This document shows positions 52,901-59,512 of a DNA stretch of 64,000 bases, piece by piece. The translations under genes were made by a program, and so were the position numbers. Numbering within the stretch: the stretch's first letter is position 1; each line of letters opens with the position of its first letter. The notes beneath the pieces were generated by a model. The model saw only the letters and a list, made by a program, of their open reading frames with translations, had not been told where the DNA came from and ran no database searches. Origin of the DNA: Verrucomicrobiota bacterium (lineage in GTDB: Bacteria; Verrucomicrobiota; Verrucomicrobiia; Limisphaerales; JACRJZ01); the NCBI GenBank assembly GCA_016219875.1, contig JACRJZ010000111.1, forward strand, positions 1-64,000, written 5' to 3'.

Positions 52901-53464
52901 ATGACAGAAGTTCAAAATCCTGAAAACCTGGAGACGACGCCCCCAGGGCAGGCACGTCCAGGGGCGGTGTTTGTCACCACGCATTGGTCGGTCGTCTTGG
53001 GAGCACAGGACAAGGACTCGCTTGATTCCGCAGCCGCATTGGAAAAGCTTTGCCAGGCCTATTGGTATCCTCTGTACGTGCATGTGCGGCGGTTAGGCCG
53101 CCGTCCGGCAGATGCCGAGGACCTGACGCAGGAGTTCTTCGCGCGGCTGTTGCAGAAGGATTATCTCCACTCCGCCAACCAGGCAAAAGGGCGTTTTCGC
53201 ACTTTTCTGTTGGTCGCCCTGGAGCACTTCCTGGCCAATGAATGGGATCGGGCGCGAGCGCAGAAGCGTGGGGGAGGATGCACGGTGGTTCCACTGGACA
53301 CGACTTGGGCGGAGCGCCTCTACGCAGAGCAACCGATCCCGCAGTTGCCCCTCCACCGAGAATACGAGCGGCGCTGGGCGTTGACTCTCGTCGAGCGGGC
53401 GGTGGGGCAGCGGCCACCGTTGAGTGAACCGGTCGCGTGCCCAACGATTGCGTTGTTTTCATAG
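52901..53464 (+). pseudogene. sigma-70-like factor gene, 3' truncated at the edge of the mobile element
   Basis: 187 codons from ATG 52901. The N-terminal two thirds match the verrucomicrobial/planctomycetal sigma family that begins FVTTHWSVVLGAQD and contains YWYPLYVHVRRLGRRPADAE, LTQEFFARLLQKDYL and FLANEWDRARAQKRGGG. After RRWALTLVERAV the text becomes unrelated (GQRPPLSEPVACPTIALFS). The C-terminal DNA-binding region 4 is therefore missing, and such a product could not recognise -35 elements. The break is where the mobilization-type region begins. Confidence 0.72.
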
Positions 53465-53465
53465 A

Positions 53466-53490
53466 CCACCAATCAGTTCCCGATTGGTGG
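53466..53490 (+). terminator. hairpin after the truncated sigma gene
   Basis: Perfect 9-bp stem CCACCAATC/GATTGGTGG with a 7-nt loop, followed by CCTTCTTTC. It begins directly at the stop codon. Possibly a terminator, or the palindromic end of inserted DNA. Confidence 0.5.
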
Positions 53491-54121
53491 CCTTCTTTCA
53501 ACTACATGGATACGGCCAAGCAGAGATCGCCAAGCTACATTTCTCGGACCTGCGACAACGGAGTGACGCCATCATGAAGCTGCGATATTTGGGTAGCCAG
53601 GTCGCGGCAGCCGCTTACGAGCGTTCTCTGCATCTGGAGAAGAAGCCTTCCCGAGCACGGACCATAATGGGAGGTTCGTCTTGCGCGGCGGCGTCTAGGC
53701 CAGTCAGCGGAGTCGCCATTCCTCGCACTCGCGGTGCTGCCTCAGCGGGTAGAGCCAACCGCCTGCCGCTCGTTGCAGGTGGACTTCCTGTTCCTGTGTT
53801 AACAGCATTTCACCGCAGGCTGGCTTGCAGTTGGCCTTTGTCACTGGCATTTATGCTAACAACGTGTTAACCGAGTCTGGCAGTGAGTTATGGGGTGTTT
53901 TCGACGGTTTTCATCCCGACTGTTAGCACCGTAGGTGCATCCGGTGTGACAGGTTTTGGGTCGCGGGAGGGGGCAGGGTTCGGGGAGTTAAGGTCTGGGA
54001 GAACGGGCCAACTGGGGCCAGAAAGGCGGGGGGGGTGTCGGCGGCCCTCGTCGGCTGGGGGTGAAGGGAGAGCGTCGGACGGACCGGCGTCCAGGTCTGC
54101 CCTGAGCTCCGACTGGTGGGG
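53491..54121. other. 631-bp non-coding junction region
   Basis: No convincing gene on either strand; an open frame across 53424-53870 has no family features. The right part (53940-54110) is strongly G-rich on the plus strand. AT-richer text near 53800-53900 includes GCTAACAACGTGTTAACCGA. It probably contains the boundary between chromosome and mobile element, but no attachment-site repeat or tRNA is recognisable. Confidence 0.5.
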
Positions 54122-54712
54122 TTACTGGGTGACGACGACGAGCGCCTTGCGGTCGCCGAGTTCGATTTCCTCGACCGCGAAGCCCGGCGAATCGAGGAAC
54201 CGGTCTTCATCGAAGATGAGGCCGTCGCAGTGGCTCTTTTCCCAGGCCTGGTAGGCCTCGGGGTAGTAAAGCTCAAACAACTCGTAGGCGGCTTCTTTCC
54301 GCAGGTCCCAGAAGCTGGTGCCTTCCCAAACCTGGAGGGGCAAGTCTTCAAGCTTATCGCGGGTCAGGTCGGCAAGGTTCTCCCCGCAACAACTCACGGC
54401 GTAATGAATGCGCAGATAGTTGTCGGTCGAGTCGTCGCCCAGTTCCTGAAGCAAAGCATCCAGGGCCAGCAGTTCGCCGGCGGTCACGGCCGAACGGCCT
54501 TTGAAGAGGAGTGCCACTTCCGCGTGATCGCCCGCCGGCCAAAACTCGGCCTCGCCCGCTGCGTCGTGATTCCACTGCACGACCTCCTCGGCGGTCAAGA
54601 GGTGGTCAATGGCTTGGTCGTGGCGAAAGTTGAAGCCCTCGAACGTGCCCAGGTCAAAACGAAGCTCCTCGGCACCGGCGGGGCGTTGAAGGTTGGTTTG
54701 ATTGTTCTCCAT
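54122..54712 (-). CDS. acidic plasmid-type accessory protein of unknown function
   Basis: 196 residues, strongly acidic (many Glu/Asp, ending EEIELGDRKALVVVTQ). Minus-strand GGAG lies 9 bp before the ATG within AAAGGAGAAAAGTAC. Contains a Cys-Cys pair (HYAVSCCGENL). Similar small acidic proteins are common cargo on plasmids and integrative elements, and acidity suggests a DNA-mimic or anti-restriction role; this is inference only. Third of three minus-strand genes separated by near-identical spacers. Confidence 0.75.
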   Translation of the reverse strand: MENNQTNLQRPAGAEELRFDLGTFEGFNFRHDQAIDHLLTAEEVVQWNHDAAGEAEFWPAGDHAEVALLFKGRSAVTAGELLALDALLQELGDDSTDNYLRIHYAVSCCGENLADLTRDKLEDLPLQVWEGTSFWDLRKEAAYELFELYYPEAYQAWEKSHCDGLIFDEDRFLDSPGFAVEEIELGDRKALVVVTQ

Positions 54713-54760
54713 GTACTTTTCTCCTTTTGAAAAGGCCGCCGGGGTCCACCCGGCAGCGAG
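54713..54760 (-). repeat. repeated intercistronic spacer with GC hairpin and AAAGGAGAA ribosome site (copy 1)
   Basis: On the minus strand: a hairpin (CTGCCGGGTGGACCCCGGCG), then GCCTTTTCAAAAGGAGAA, which serves the downstream gene. The same arrangement is at 55046-55095. The hairpin followed by CTTTTC may also end part of the transcript. Confidence 0.75.
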
Positions 54761-55045
54761 TTAAAGATCGTGGACCAGCTTGATGGTGGTTCGCGAAAGG
54801 TCGGCTTCCGTCAGAATCCAAAACCCCGTTCCAGAGCGGTCCTGGTGCGCGGTCGCGTGCCGGCAGCGGACCTTAACAGAGGAGGGTTTTCCGGGAACTG
54901 GAAGCAGGCAAACGTCAGCGCGCGGGGCGGAGGCGTGGCGGAGCAGCGCCCGATACACGTCCCACAGGTTCAAGCGGTGAAACGCGTTCGCCGTCATGAC
55001 GAACCGTCCCCACAGGAAAGAATAGCATTTCTGTTTTTGGGTCAT
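54761..55045 (-). CDS. small plasmid-type accessory protein
   Basis: 94 residues, ribosome site AAAGGAG 6 bp before the ATG on the minus strand. The C-terminus (FWILTEADLSRTTIKLVHDL) matches the end of the neighbouring gene at 55096 (FWIITEADRSYSTILLPEDY), so the two are paralogous over this module. The N-terminal half is different and basic, with RVYRALLRHASAPR-like helices (observed DVYRALLRHASAPRADV). The molecular function is not known. Confidence 0.72.
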   Translation of the reverse strand: MTQKQKCYSFLWGRFVMTANAFHRLNLWDVYRALLRHASAPRADVCLLPVPGKPSSVKVRCRHATAHQDRSGTGFWILTEADLSRTTIKLVHDL

Positions 55046-55095
55046 GATGTTCTCCTTTTGAAAAGGCCGCCGGGGTCCGCCCGGCGGCGGGTGGG
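55046..55095 (-). repeat. repeated intercistronic spacer with GC hairpin and AAAGGAG ribosome site (copy 2)
   Basis: Contains a perfect 9-bp hairpin, GCCGCCGGG/CCCGGCGGC (55066-55088), next to CTTTTCAAAAGGAG on the minus strand. It nearly repeats 54713-54760. Confidence 0.78.
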
Positions 55096-55383
55096 TTAAT
55101 AATCCTCGGGCAGCAGGATGGTCGAGTACGACCGGTCCGCTTCCGTGATGATCCAGAACTTCACGCCGTGGCGGTCGGTGTAAGCCGAGAGCAGGCGGAA
55201 GCCTTCCTGGAGCGCGAACTCATTTTCCGCCGCGTCTGGCGGGCCGACCTCGCCCCAGTCGCCACGGGCATGACGTTGGAGCGCGGCGGCCACGTCGCCG
55301 GGGTGAAGAACTTCCAGGGCGTGGGCGGTGAGGACCGTCTGGCCCAAGGGGAATTTGCTGGAAACCACAAGCAGTGCCGTCAT
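55096..55383 (-). CDS. 'plasmid-related protein' family, small accessory gene
   Basis: 95 residues from the ATG at 55383 (minus strand), which has GGAGG 9 bp upstream; the longer readings from 55410 or 55398 are less likely because that ribosome site lies inside them. Motifs KFPLGQTVLTAHALEVL, RHARGDWGEVGPPDAAENE, FRLLSAYTDRHGVKFWIITE and ADRSYSTILLPEDY match the small conserved 'plasmid-related' proteins found on many plasmids and integrative elements. The role is unknown. First gene of the minus-strand cassette. Confidence 0.8.
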   Translation of the reverse strand: MTALLVVSSKFPLGQTVLTAHALEVLHPGDVAAALQRHARGDWGEVGPPDAAENEFALQEGFRLLSAYTDRHGVKFWIITEADRSYSTILLPEDY

Positions 55384-55417
55384 AAAGAGTACCTCCATAA
55401 AAGGGTTCAACCACGTT

Positions 55418-55470
55418 CATGCTTATAGCATGTCTGAAAAAGAAATGGTAGATATAATTTGAAGATTTTC
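55418..55470 (-). promoter_or_regulatory. candidate promoter and operator palindrome for the minus-strand cassette
   Basis: The AT-rich stretch contains the palindrome CATGCT-TAT-AGCATG (55418-55432), which on the minus strand overlaps a TATAAG -10-like box. Farther upstream (55440-55460) is AT-rich text that could hold a -35 box, but none is convincing. The remaining gap to 55876 has T-tracts at 55481-55500 and no gene I can support. Confidence 0.4.
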
Positions 55471-55876
55471 GTCTTTTTTTCATTTTTTTTGGCGGGCCGC
55501 GATGGTTCTCGCGATCGCGCGCGACGGTCGCACGAGGTCATGCCATCACGGCCGACCGGGCTCCTTCGGCTGACGGCCCCTCTTTCAGCGTCTCCAGGCC
55601 TGACGTGGGCTGGAGGGTGAACCTTATTCCAGGCAAGAGAGTGGGGCCAACTACTCACCCCCTTTGTTGACAAGACCCGGGTCCACCTCGCGATCACCAC
55701 CACAAGCTTCACTAGTCGCTCGCGTGCCCCCTTGGAAGTGCTGCCTTCAAGGAATACCGTTCCGACTGATTCAGGACGAGTCGGCAACGCGCGGCGTGAA
55801 CGCGGCCATGTCTAGCGGAACACTCCTGTGCTCGGGGGCATTGCCCTGCTTCGGGAAAAGTGGCAGACTCGACCGC

Positions 55877-56314
55877 ATGGGACGCAGACGAACACAACTG
55901 ACGCTGAGCGCGGCGGAACAATCCACGGCGCTCCGTTTGTTGGAGAACACCCACGATCCCCGAGTGGCGGAACGGCTGTGCTTTGCGTTGGAGGCGTCCA
56001 CGGGCCGGCACACGTTGGAAGAGTTGGCGCGGCGGCGGCATCGCACGCGTGCGACCATGCAGAACTGGCTGGGCCGCTTGGAAGCGGGCGGGCTGGAGGG
56101 TTTATTGGCGCGCGCCGGCGGGCGGGGCCGAGCCACGCCGATGGCGAAAGCCACCATCCAGCGGCAACTGCGGACGGGCTTGCGGGCTGGGCGCTGGACT
56201 TCGGCGGCGCAGGTCGCCGCCTGGCTGCGGGACCGACACGGCATCCGGCGCTCGCGCAAATCCCTCTACTACTGGTTCCAGAAACAAGGTCTGTCGGCGC
56301 CGGGCCGCTCGTAA
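55877..56314 (+). CDS. helix-turn-helix protein resembling the N-terminal part of IS630-type transposases
   Basis: 145 residues from ATG 55877 (the upstream frame is not coding-like). Two helix-turn-helix units: about 35-75 (HTLEELARRRHRTRATMQNW) and about 105-142 (TSAAQVAAWLRDRHGIRRSR, KSLYYWFQKQGLS). This is the winged-HTH pair that precedes the DDE domain in IS630/Tc1-like transposases. No DDE domain follows within 200 bp, so it is either a transposase remnant or a domesticated DNA-binding protein of the element. Confidence 0.7.
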   Translation: MGRRRTQLTLSAAEQSTALRLLENTHDPRVAERLCFALEASTGRHTLEELARRRHRTRATMQNWLGRLEAGGLEGLLARAGGRGRATPMAKATIQRQLRTGLRAGRWTSAAQVAAWLRDRHGIRRSRKSLYYWFQKQGLSAPGRS

Positions 56315-56322
56315 CATCGCCT

Positions 56323-56408
56323 CAGCCCGCAAAACTGCCTGGCCTGGGCTGGTTCCTCTTGGGGTCGGAATAAATCCCCCACCGCGGCTCAGAAAAAGTC
56401 GGCGGTGG
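56323..56408. other. candidate oriT-like inverted repeats upstream of the relaxase genes
   Basis: In the 209-bp gap 56315-56523, two inverted repeats stand in a row: CAGCCC/GGGCTG (56323-56328, 56346-56351) and CCACCGC/GCGGTGG (56379-56385, 56402-56408) with AAATCCCC in front. MobF-type origins of transfer are often beside the accessory and relaxase genes and contain hairpins next to the nick. The arms are short, so the call is tentative. Confidence 0.35.
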
Positions 56409-56523
56409 ACACTTCTTCGGCTTACCCCGCTACAACTCGCATTTACTCCGCAGCCACGGGCTTGCTGCCTGCTAACCGGTGTGTCCGGCGTTGTCCTATC
56501 CTGGAGGGCACCAACGATGACGC

Positions 56524-56895
56524 ATGACACCGGATCGCACATCACCGACCCCGCTGAACCTTAGTCCAGCACGAGAAAAGGCGCCAGCGGGACCGATTGG
56601 GTTCCGCCTCGACCCTGCCAGCCGGCGTGCGCTGACGCAGCGCGCGCAGCAGTTTGGTGTGAGCGCGCATGAATTGGCTCGCTGCTATGTCTTGGAGCGA
56701 CTGCGGGAAGCGGAGGAGCGCGCGATGCTGCGCGAGGCGGTCACGGCTGCGCATTCCGAGTTGGGCGCTCTCCGGGTCGATCTCGCGCTGGCGGTCGAGG
56801 CCTTGCTGGTTTCCGCAGGCAAGGTGCCGCCGGCGGAGGCTCAGAAATGGGTCGAAGAGAACTTCCATCCCGAAGCCCAACCTCCGGTGGTATGA
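56524..56895 (+). CDS. small relaxase-accessory protein (MobC-like or RHH-like)
   Basis: 123 residues, stop overlapping the relaxase ATG (ATGA at 56892-56895). The N-terminal part GPIGFRLDPASRRALTQRAQ followed by FGVSAHELARCYVLERLREA has the beta-helix-helix pattern of ribbon-helix-helix/MobC-type DNA-binding proteins. The C-terminal half is helical (LRVDLALAVEALLVSAGK). Its position directly before the relaxase suggests an oriT-binding role in the relaxosome. Confidence 0.72.
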   Translation: MTPDRTSPTPLNLSPAREKAPAGPIGFRLDPASRRALTQRAQQFGVSAHELARCYVLERLREAEERAMLREAVTAAHSELGALRVDLALAVEALLVSAGKVPPAEAQKWVEENFHPEAQPPVV

Positions 56896-58592
56896 TTCCC
56901 TTGGCCTCTCTTCCCCTGTGGCAGGTTCCCGTCGGCTGGCCCAATGGGACGTGGATCGCGATTGCTCTGCTGCCCTCGCTCCTGCTGGGCTTGCTCTCCA
57001 TCTCACTGCCGATGCAAGGTGCCGGGCGGGCCGACTATTATATCAACCTCGCACGTGAAGACTATTACGCTGGCACGTTCGAGGAGCCGGGCCGCTGGTT
57101 TGGCCAGGGCGCGCAGTGGCTCGCGCTGCGCGACCCGGTGGAGCGGGAGACGTTCCACTATTTGCTCGCCGGTTTCATGCCGGACGGCCGACAGAAACTG
57201 GTGCAGAACGCGGGGGCGAAGGATCGCCAAACCGGCTGGGACCTGACCTTCAGTGCGCCGAAGAGCGTGTCCGTGTATTGGGCCACGATCCCGGAGCCGA
57301 CGCGGCAGGTCGTGGAAGACGCGCAGCGGCACGCGGTCGAGAAAGCGCTTCGCTACTTGGAACAGACAGCGGGCATCACCCGGCGAGGCAAGGGCGGGGC
57401 GATCAAGGAAAAAGCGGCGCTGACGTTCGCTCTGTTTCAGCACGGCTCCTCGCGCGCGCTCGATCCGCAACTGCACACGCACGCGGTCCTGATCAACCTG
57501 GGCCTGCGCCGTGACGGCACGGCCGGCACGCTGCAAAGTTTGAATTTCTTTCGCGCGAAGATGGCCGTCGGCGCGCTCTATCAAAACGAGTTGGCCGCGC
57601 AGCTTCGGGGCCGTTTAGGGCTGACGATCGAGCCGGCGGAGTCGGGCTTTCGCATCGTGGGCGTGCCGGAAGAGTTGTGCCGGACGTTCTCCCAGCGCCG
57701 GCAAGCCATCGAAGCGTTGCTCCAGAAACAGGACGAACACGGAGCGGTGGCGGCCAAGCAGGCGGCGTTGCGCACCCGACCACGGAAGCAGCCCGTGCGG
57801 CGCGCGGAGCTATTTGCGGCCTGGCAACAGGTGGCGGCGGAACACGGCTGGACCGCAGCGGAGGCGTTGCGCCTGACCCAGTCCGCGGGGGAGCGCGTCC
57901 ACTCTCCAAATCCCTCGCGGGACGACGCCCAGGAAGAAGCGCACCCGCAGCACGTGCTCGGTCCCTCGGCCACCGCCGCCCGCTCCGAACCGAACCGGGA
58001 GCAGGCTGAGGAACGCACCAAGGTGGAGGAGCGAGCGCAAGCGCAAGAGCAGGCCAAGGCGGAACAGCACACGCAAGCCGAAGACGAGCGGAAAGCCCAG
58101 CAACAGGCCCAAGCCGAAGACCACACCCGAACCAAAGAACGAAGCAAAAAGTCCGAGCGGGAGAAAACCAAGGAACGCGCGCGGAGCGAACACCGTGGCC
58201 AGAAAGGCGATCAGACCGGCGCCGACCACGCTGATGAGGCCCGCCAGGCCCAACGGGGCAAACCCTTTCGCTCAAAGACTCCGTTCGTGCGCGTGGAGTG
58301 GCGGCGGCTGTTTCCCCGCGCTCCGTTCTGGAGTCCGGCCCGGCATTGGAAAGCGCCCGTGATCGTGATCGGACGGCGGGGGCGCCGGATCCCGCCGGCG
58401 CGCTGGGGAAAGACGCTCTGGCGCAAAGACCTTGGGCTGGGCGAGCTTCGTGTGCAACAGCGCCGGCTCTTTCCGCAAGCGCCCGGTTGGAGCCCGGCGC
58501 GCCAATGGACCCTGCCGGCCTTCCGAATAGTGCCGAAACCACCGCCGATTCCGCAGGCCCATCAAGCCCAACAAACCCAACGCAGCCACTGA
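56892..58592 (+). CDS. MobF/TrwC-family conjugative relaxase lacking the helicase domain
   Basis: 566 residues. The relaxase domain (about 40-340) has ADYYINLAREDYYAGTFEE with tandem tyrosines (Tyr49/50, Tyr58/59), GWDLTFSAPKSVSVYWA, and the HUH-type metal site His184 ... LHTHAV (His195, His197). The reaction is nicking and covalent 5' attachment to the transfer strand. TrwC/TraI proteins normally continue into a RecD-like helicase of 500 or more residues; here the tail (about 370-480) is a Glu/Lys/Gln/Arg-rich low-complexity helix and then a short basic domain. The N-terminus has an unusual hydrophobic stretch (WIAIALLPSLLLGLLSISLP) before the point where such proteins usually begin; a TTG near 56991 may be the real start. 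Confidence 0.88.
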   Translation: MIPLASLPLWQVPVGWPNGTWIAIALLPSLLLGLLSISLPMQGAGRADYYINLAREDYYAGTFEEPGRWFGQGAQWLALRDPVERETFHYLLAGFMPDGRQKLVQNAGAKDRQTGWDLTFSAPKSVSVYWATIPEPTRQVVEDAQRHAVEKALRYLEQTAGITRRGKGGAIKEKAALTFALFQHGSSRALDPQLHTHAVLINLGLRRDGTAGTLQSLNFFRAKMAVGALYQNELAAQLRGRLGLTIEPAESGFRIVGVPEELCRTFSQRRQAIEALLQKQDEHGAVAAKQAALRTRPRKQPVRRAELFAAWQQVAAEHGWTAAEALRLTQSAGERVHSPNPSRDDAQEEAHPQHVLGPSATAARSEPNREQAEERTKVEERAQAQEQAKAEQHTQAEDERKAQQQAQAEDHTRTKERSKKSEREKTKERARSEHRGQKGDQTGADHADEARQAQRGKPFRSKTPFVRVEWRRLFPRAPFWSPARHWKAPVIVIGRRGRRIPPARWGKTLWRKDLGLGELRVQQRRLFPQAPGWSPARQWTLPAFRIVPKPPPIPQAHQAQQTQRSH

Positions 58593-58601
58593 AACCTTTC
58601 C

Positions 58602-59345
58602 ATGAAATGCCTCCACTGTTCCAACCATCAAATCCGCCTGCGCGACAAAACGTGCGCGCAGTGTGGCGCACCCACCACCGTCAACGCCTTGGTGGCGGAA
58701 GCCGGCCAGCAGGTGCGGGCGCAGTGCCAACGCCTCACCACCATCCTTTGTCCGGAGTGCGGCCGAGGTGTGTCCATGCGGGCGCATGTCTGTCCTCGTT
58801 GTGGCGCGGGACTGAGTGTCGCGGCCGCCGCCGCGGGCCTCTGGGCGCCGGTGGACCGACGCCGTCAGGCTCTGCTGGCCCAGCCGCCAGCGACCCTCCA
58901 GCGGTTGCTCCAATGGAGCTACGTGCTGGGCAGCGGCGCGCTCGTGGGCGCACTGCTCGTCCATCTGGGCCGCTGGGAGGGCCTCCGCTTGTTGAAAGTG
59001 GCGGTGCTGGCCGTGCCCCATCTCGCCGTATTCCTCTATCTGCTGGTTTGGCTGTGGCCCCGCGCGTGGGGCCAGCGACTCGCGCAGCGCACCTCCGGGT
59101 TGGTGAAGGTGGGAGTGGCGTTGAATCTCGTCGCCTCGTTGCTCCTGCTGCAATGGTGGGTCCACACCACCTGGAAGCATTCCCTGATTCTGGCGGGCAC
59201 CGCCGTGATCGCGTGGGCCGGGGCTTGGGGCCTGGTCCGCGTGCTCTGGCCGATGACGGTGAAGGTCCGTGAGGTCTTTCGCGATGGGCAGCAAACCCGC
59301 TTCGATCCCTCCGATCAACAAGGCCGCCACGGCTATTACCAATGA
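58602..59345 (+). CDS. zinc-ribbon multi-pass membrane protein
   Basis: 247 residues. The N-terminus has two four-Cys zinc ribbons: MKCLHCSNHQIRLRDKTCAQ continuing to CGA, and CPECGRGVSMRAHVCPRCG (near residues 50-68). At least four hydrophobic helices follow (about 107-125, 132-152, 170-188, 192-212), then a charged cytoplasmic tail. It sits 9 bp after the relaxase and before the coupling ATPase, so a role in anchoring the transfer complex is likely, but I know no named family. Confidence 0.78.
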   Translation: MKCLHCSNHQIRLRDKTCAQCGAPTTVNALVAEAGQQVRAQCQRLTTILCPECGRGVSMRAHVCPRCGAGLSVAAAAAGLWAPVDRRRQALLAQPPATLQRLLQWSYVLGSGALVGALLVHLGRWEGLRLLKVAVLAVPHLAVFLYLLVWLWPRAWGQRLAQRTSGLVKVGVALNLVASLLLLQWWVHTTWKHSLILAGTAVIAWAGAWGLVRVLWPMTVKVREVFRDGQQTRFDPSDQQGRHGYYQ

Positions 59346-59512
59346 ACCTCAAATCCGAAGCTCGAAATCCGAAATCCGAAACAAATCCGAATGTGCAAAA
59401 GGGATAAAACCGAAACGAGCCGGCTGCCGCTGAATCGCTCCCGTTGCCTGGTTTCGTGCTTCGGTCCTTCGGATTTGTTTCGAATTTCGACATTCGGATT
59501 TCGAAATTAAGA
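59346..59512. repeat. inverted pair of CCGAA tracts
   Basis: The left tract (59349-59392) contains AAATCCGAAGCTCGAAATCC; the right one is in reverse orientation. An exact 15-bp inverted repeat, CGAAACAAATCCGAA, is at 59377-59391 and 59468-59482. The gap is otherwise empty and ends at the ATG of the coupling protein. Confidence 0.82.

Noticed and set aside
53424..53870. Possible integrase fragment (HGYGQAEIAKLHFSDL)
   Set aside because: Only a vague resemblance to tyrosine recombinases; none of the catalytic Arg/His/Tyr motifs is present.
55877..56314. Complete insertion sequence of the IS630 family
   Set aside because: Only the N-terminal helix-turn-helix part exists; no DDE domain and no terminal inverted repeats were found.
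57493..59342. Long minus-strand open frames opposite the relaxase and zinc-ribbon genes
   Set aside because: High-GC shadows; the plus strand has clear relaxase and Cys-x2-Cys motifs.
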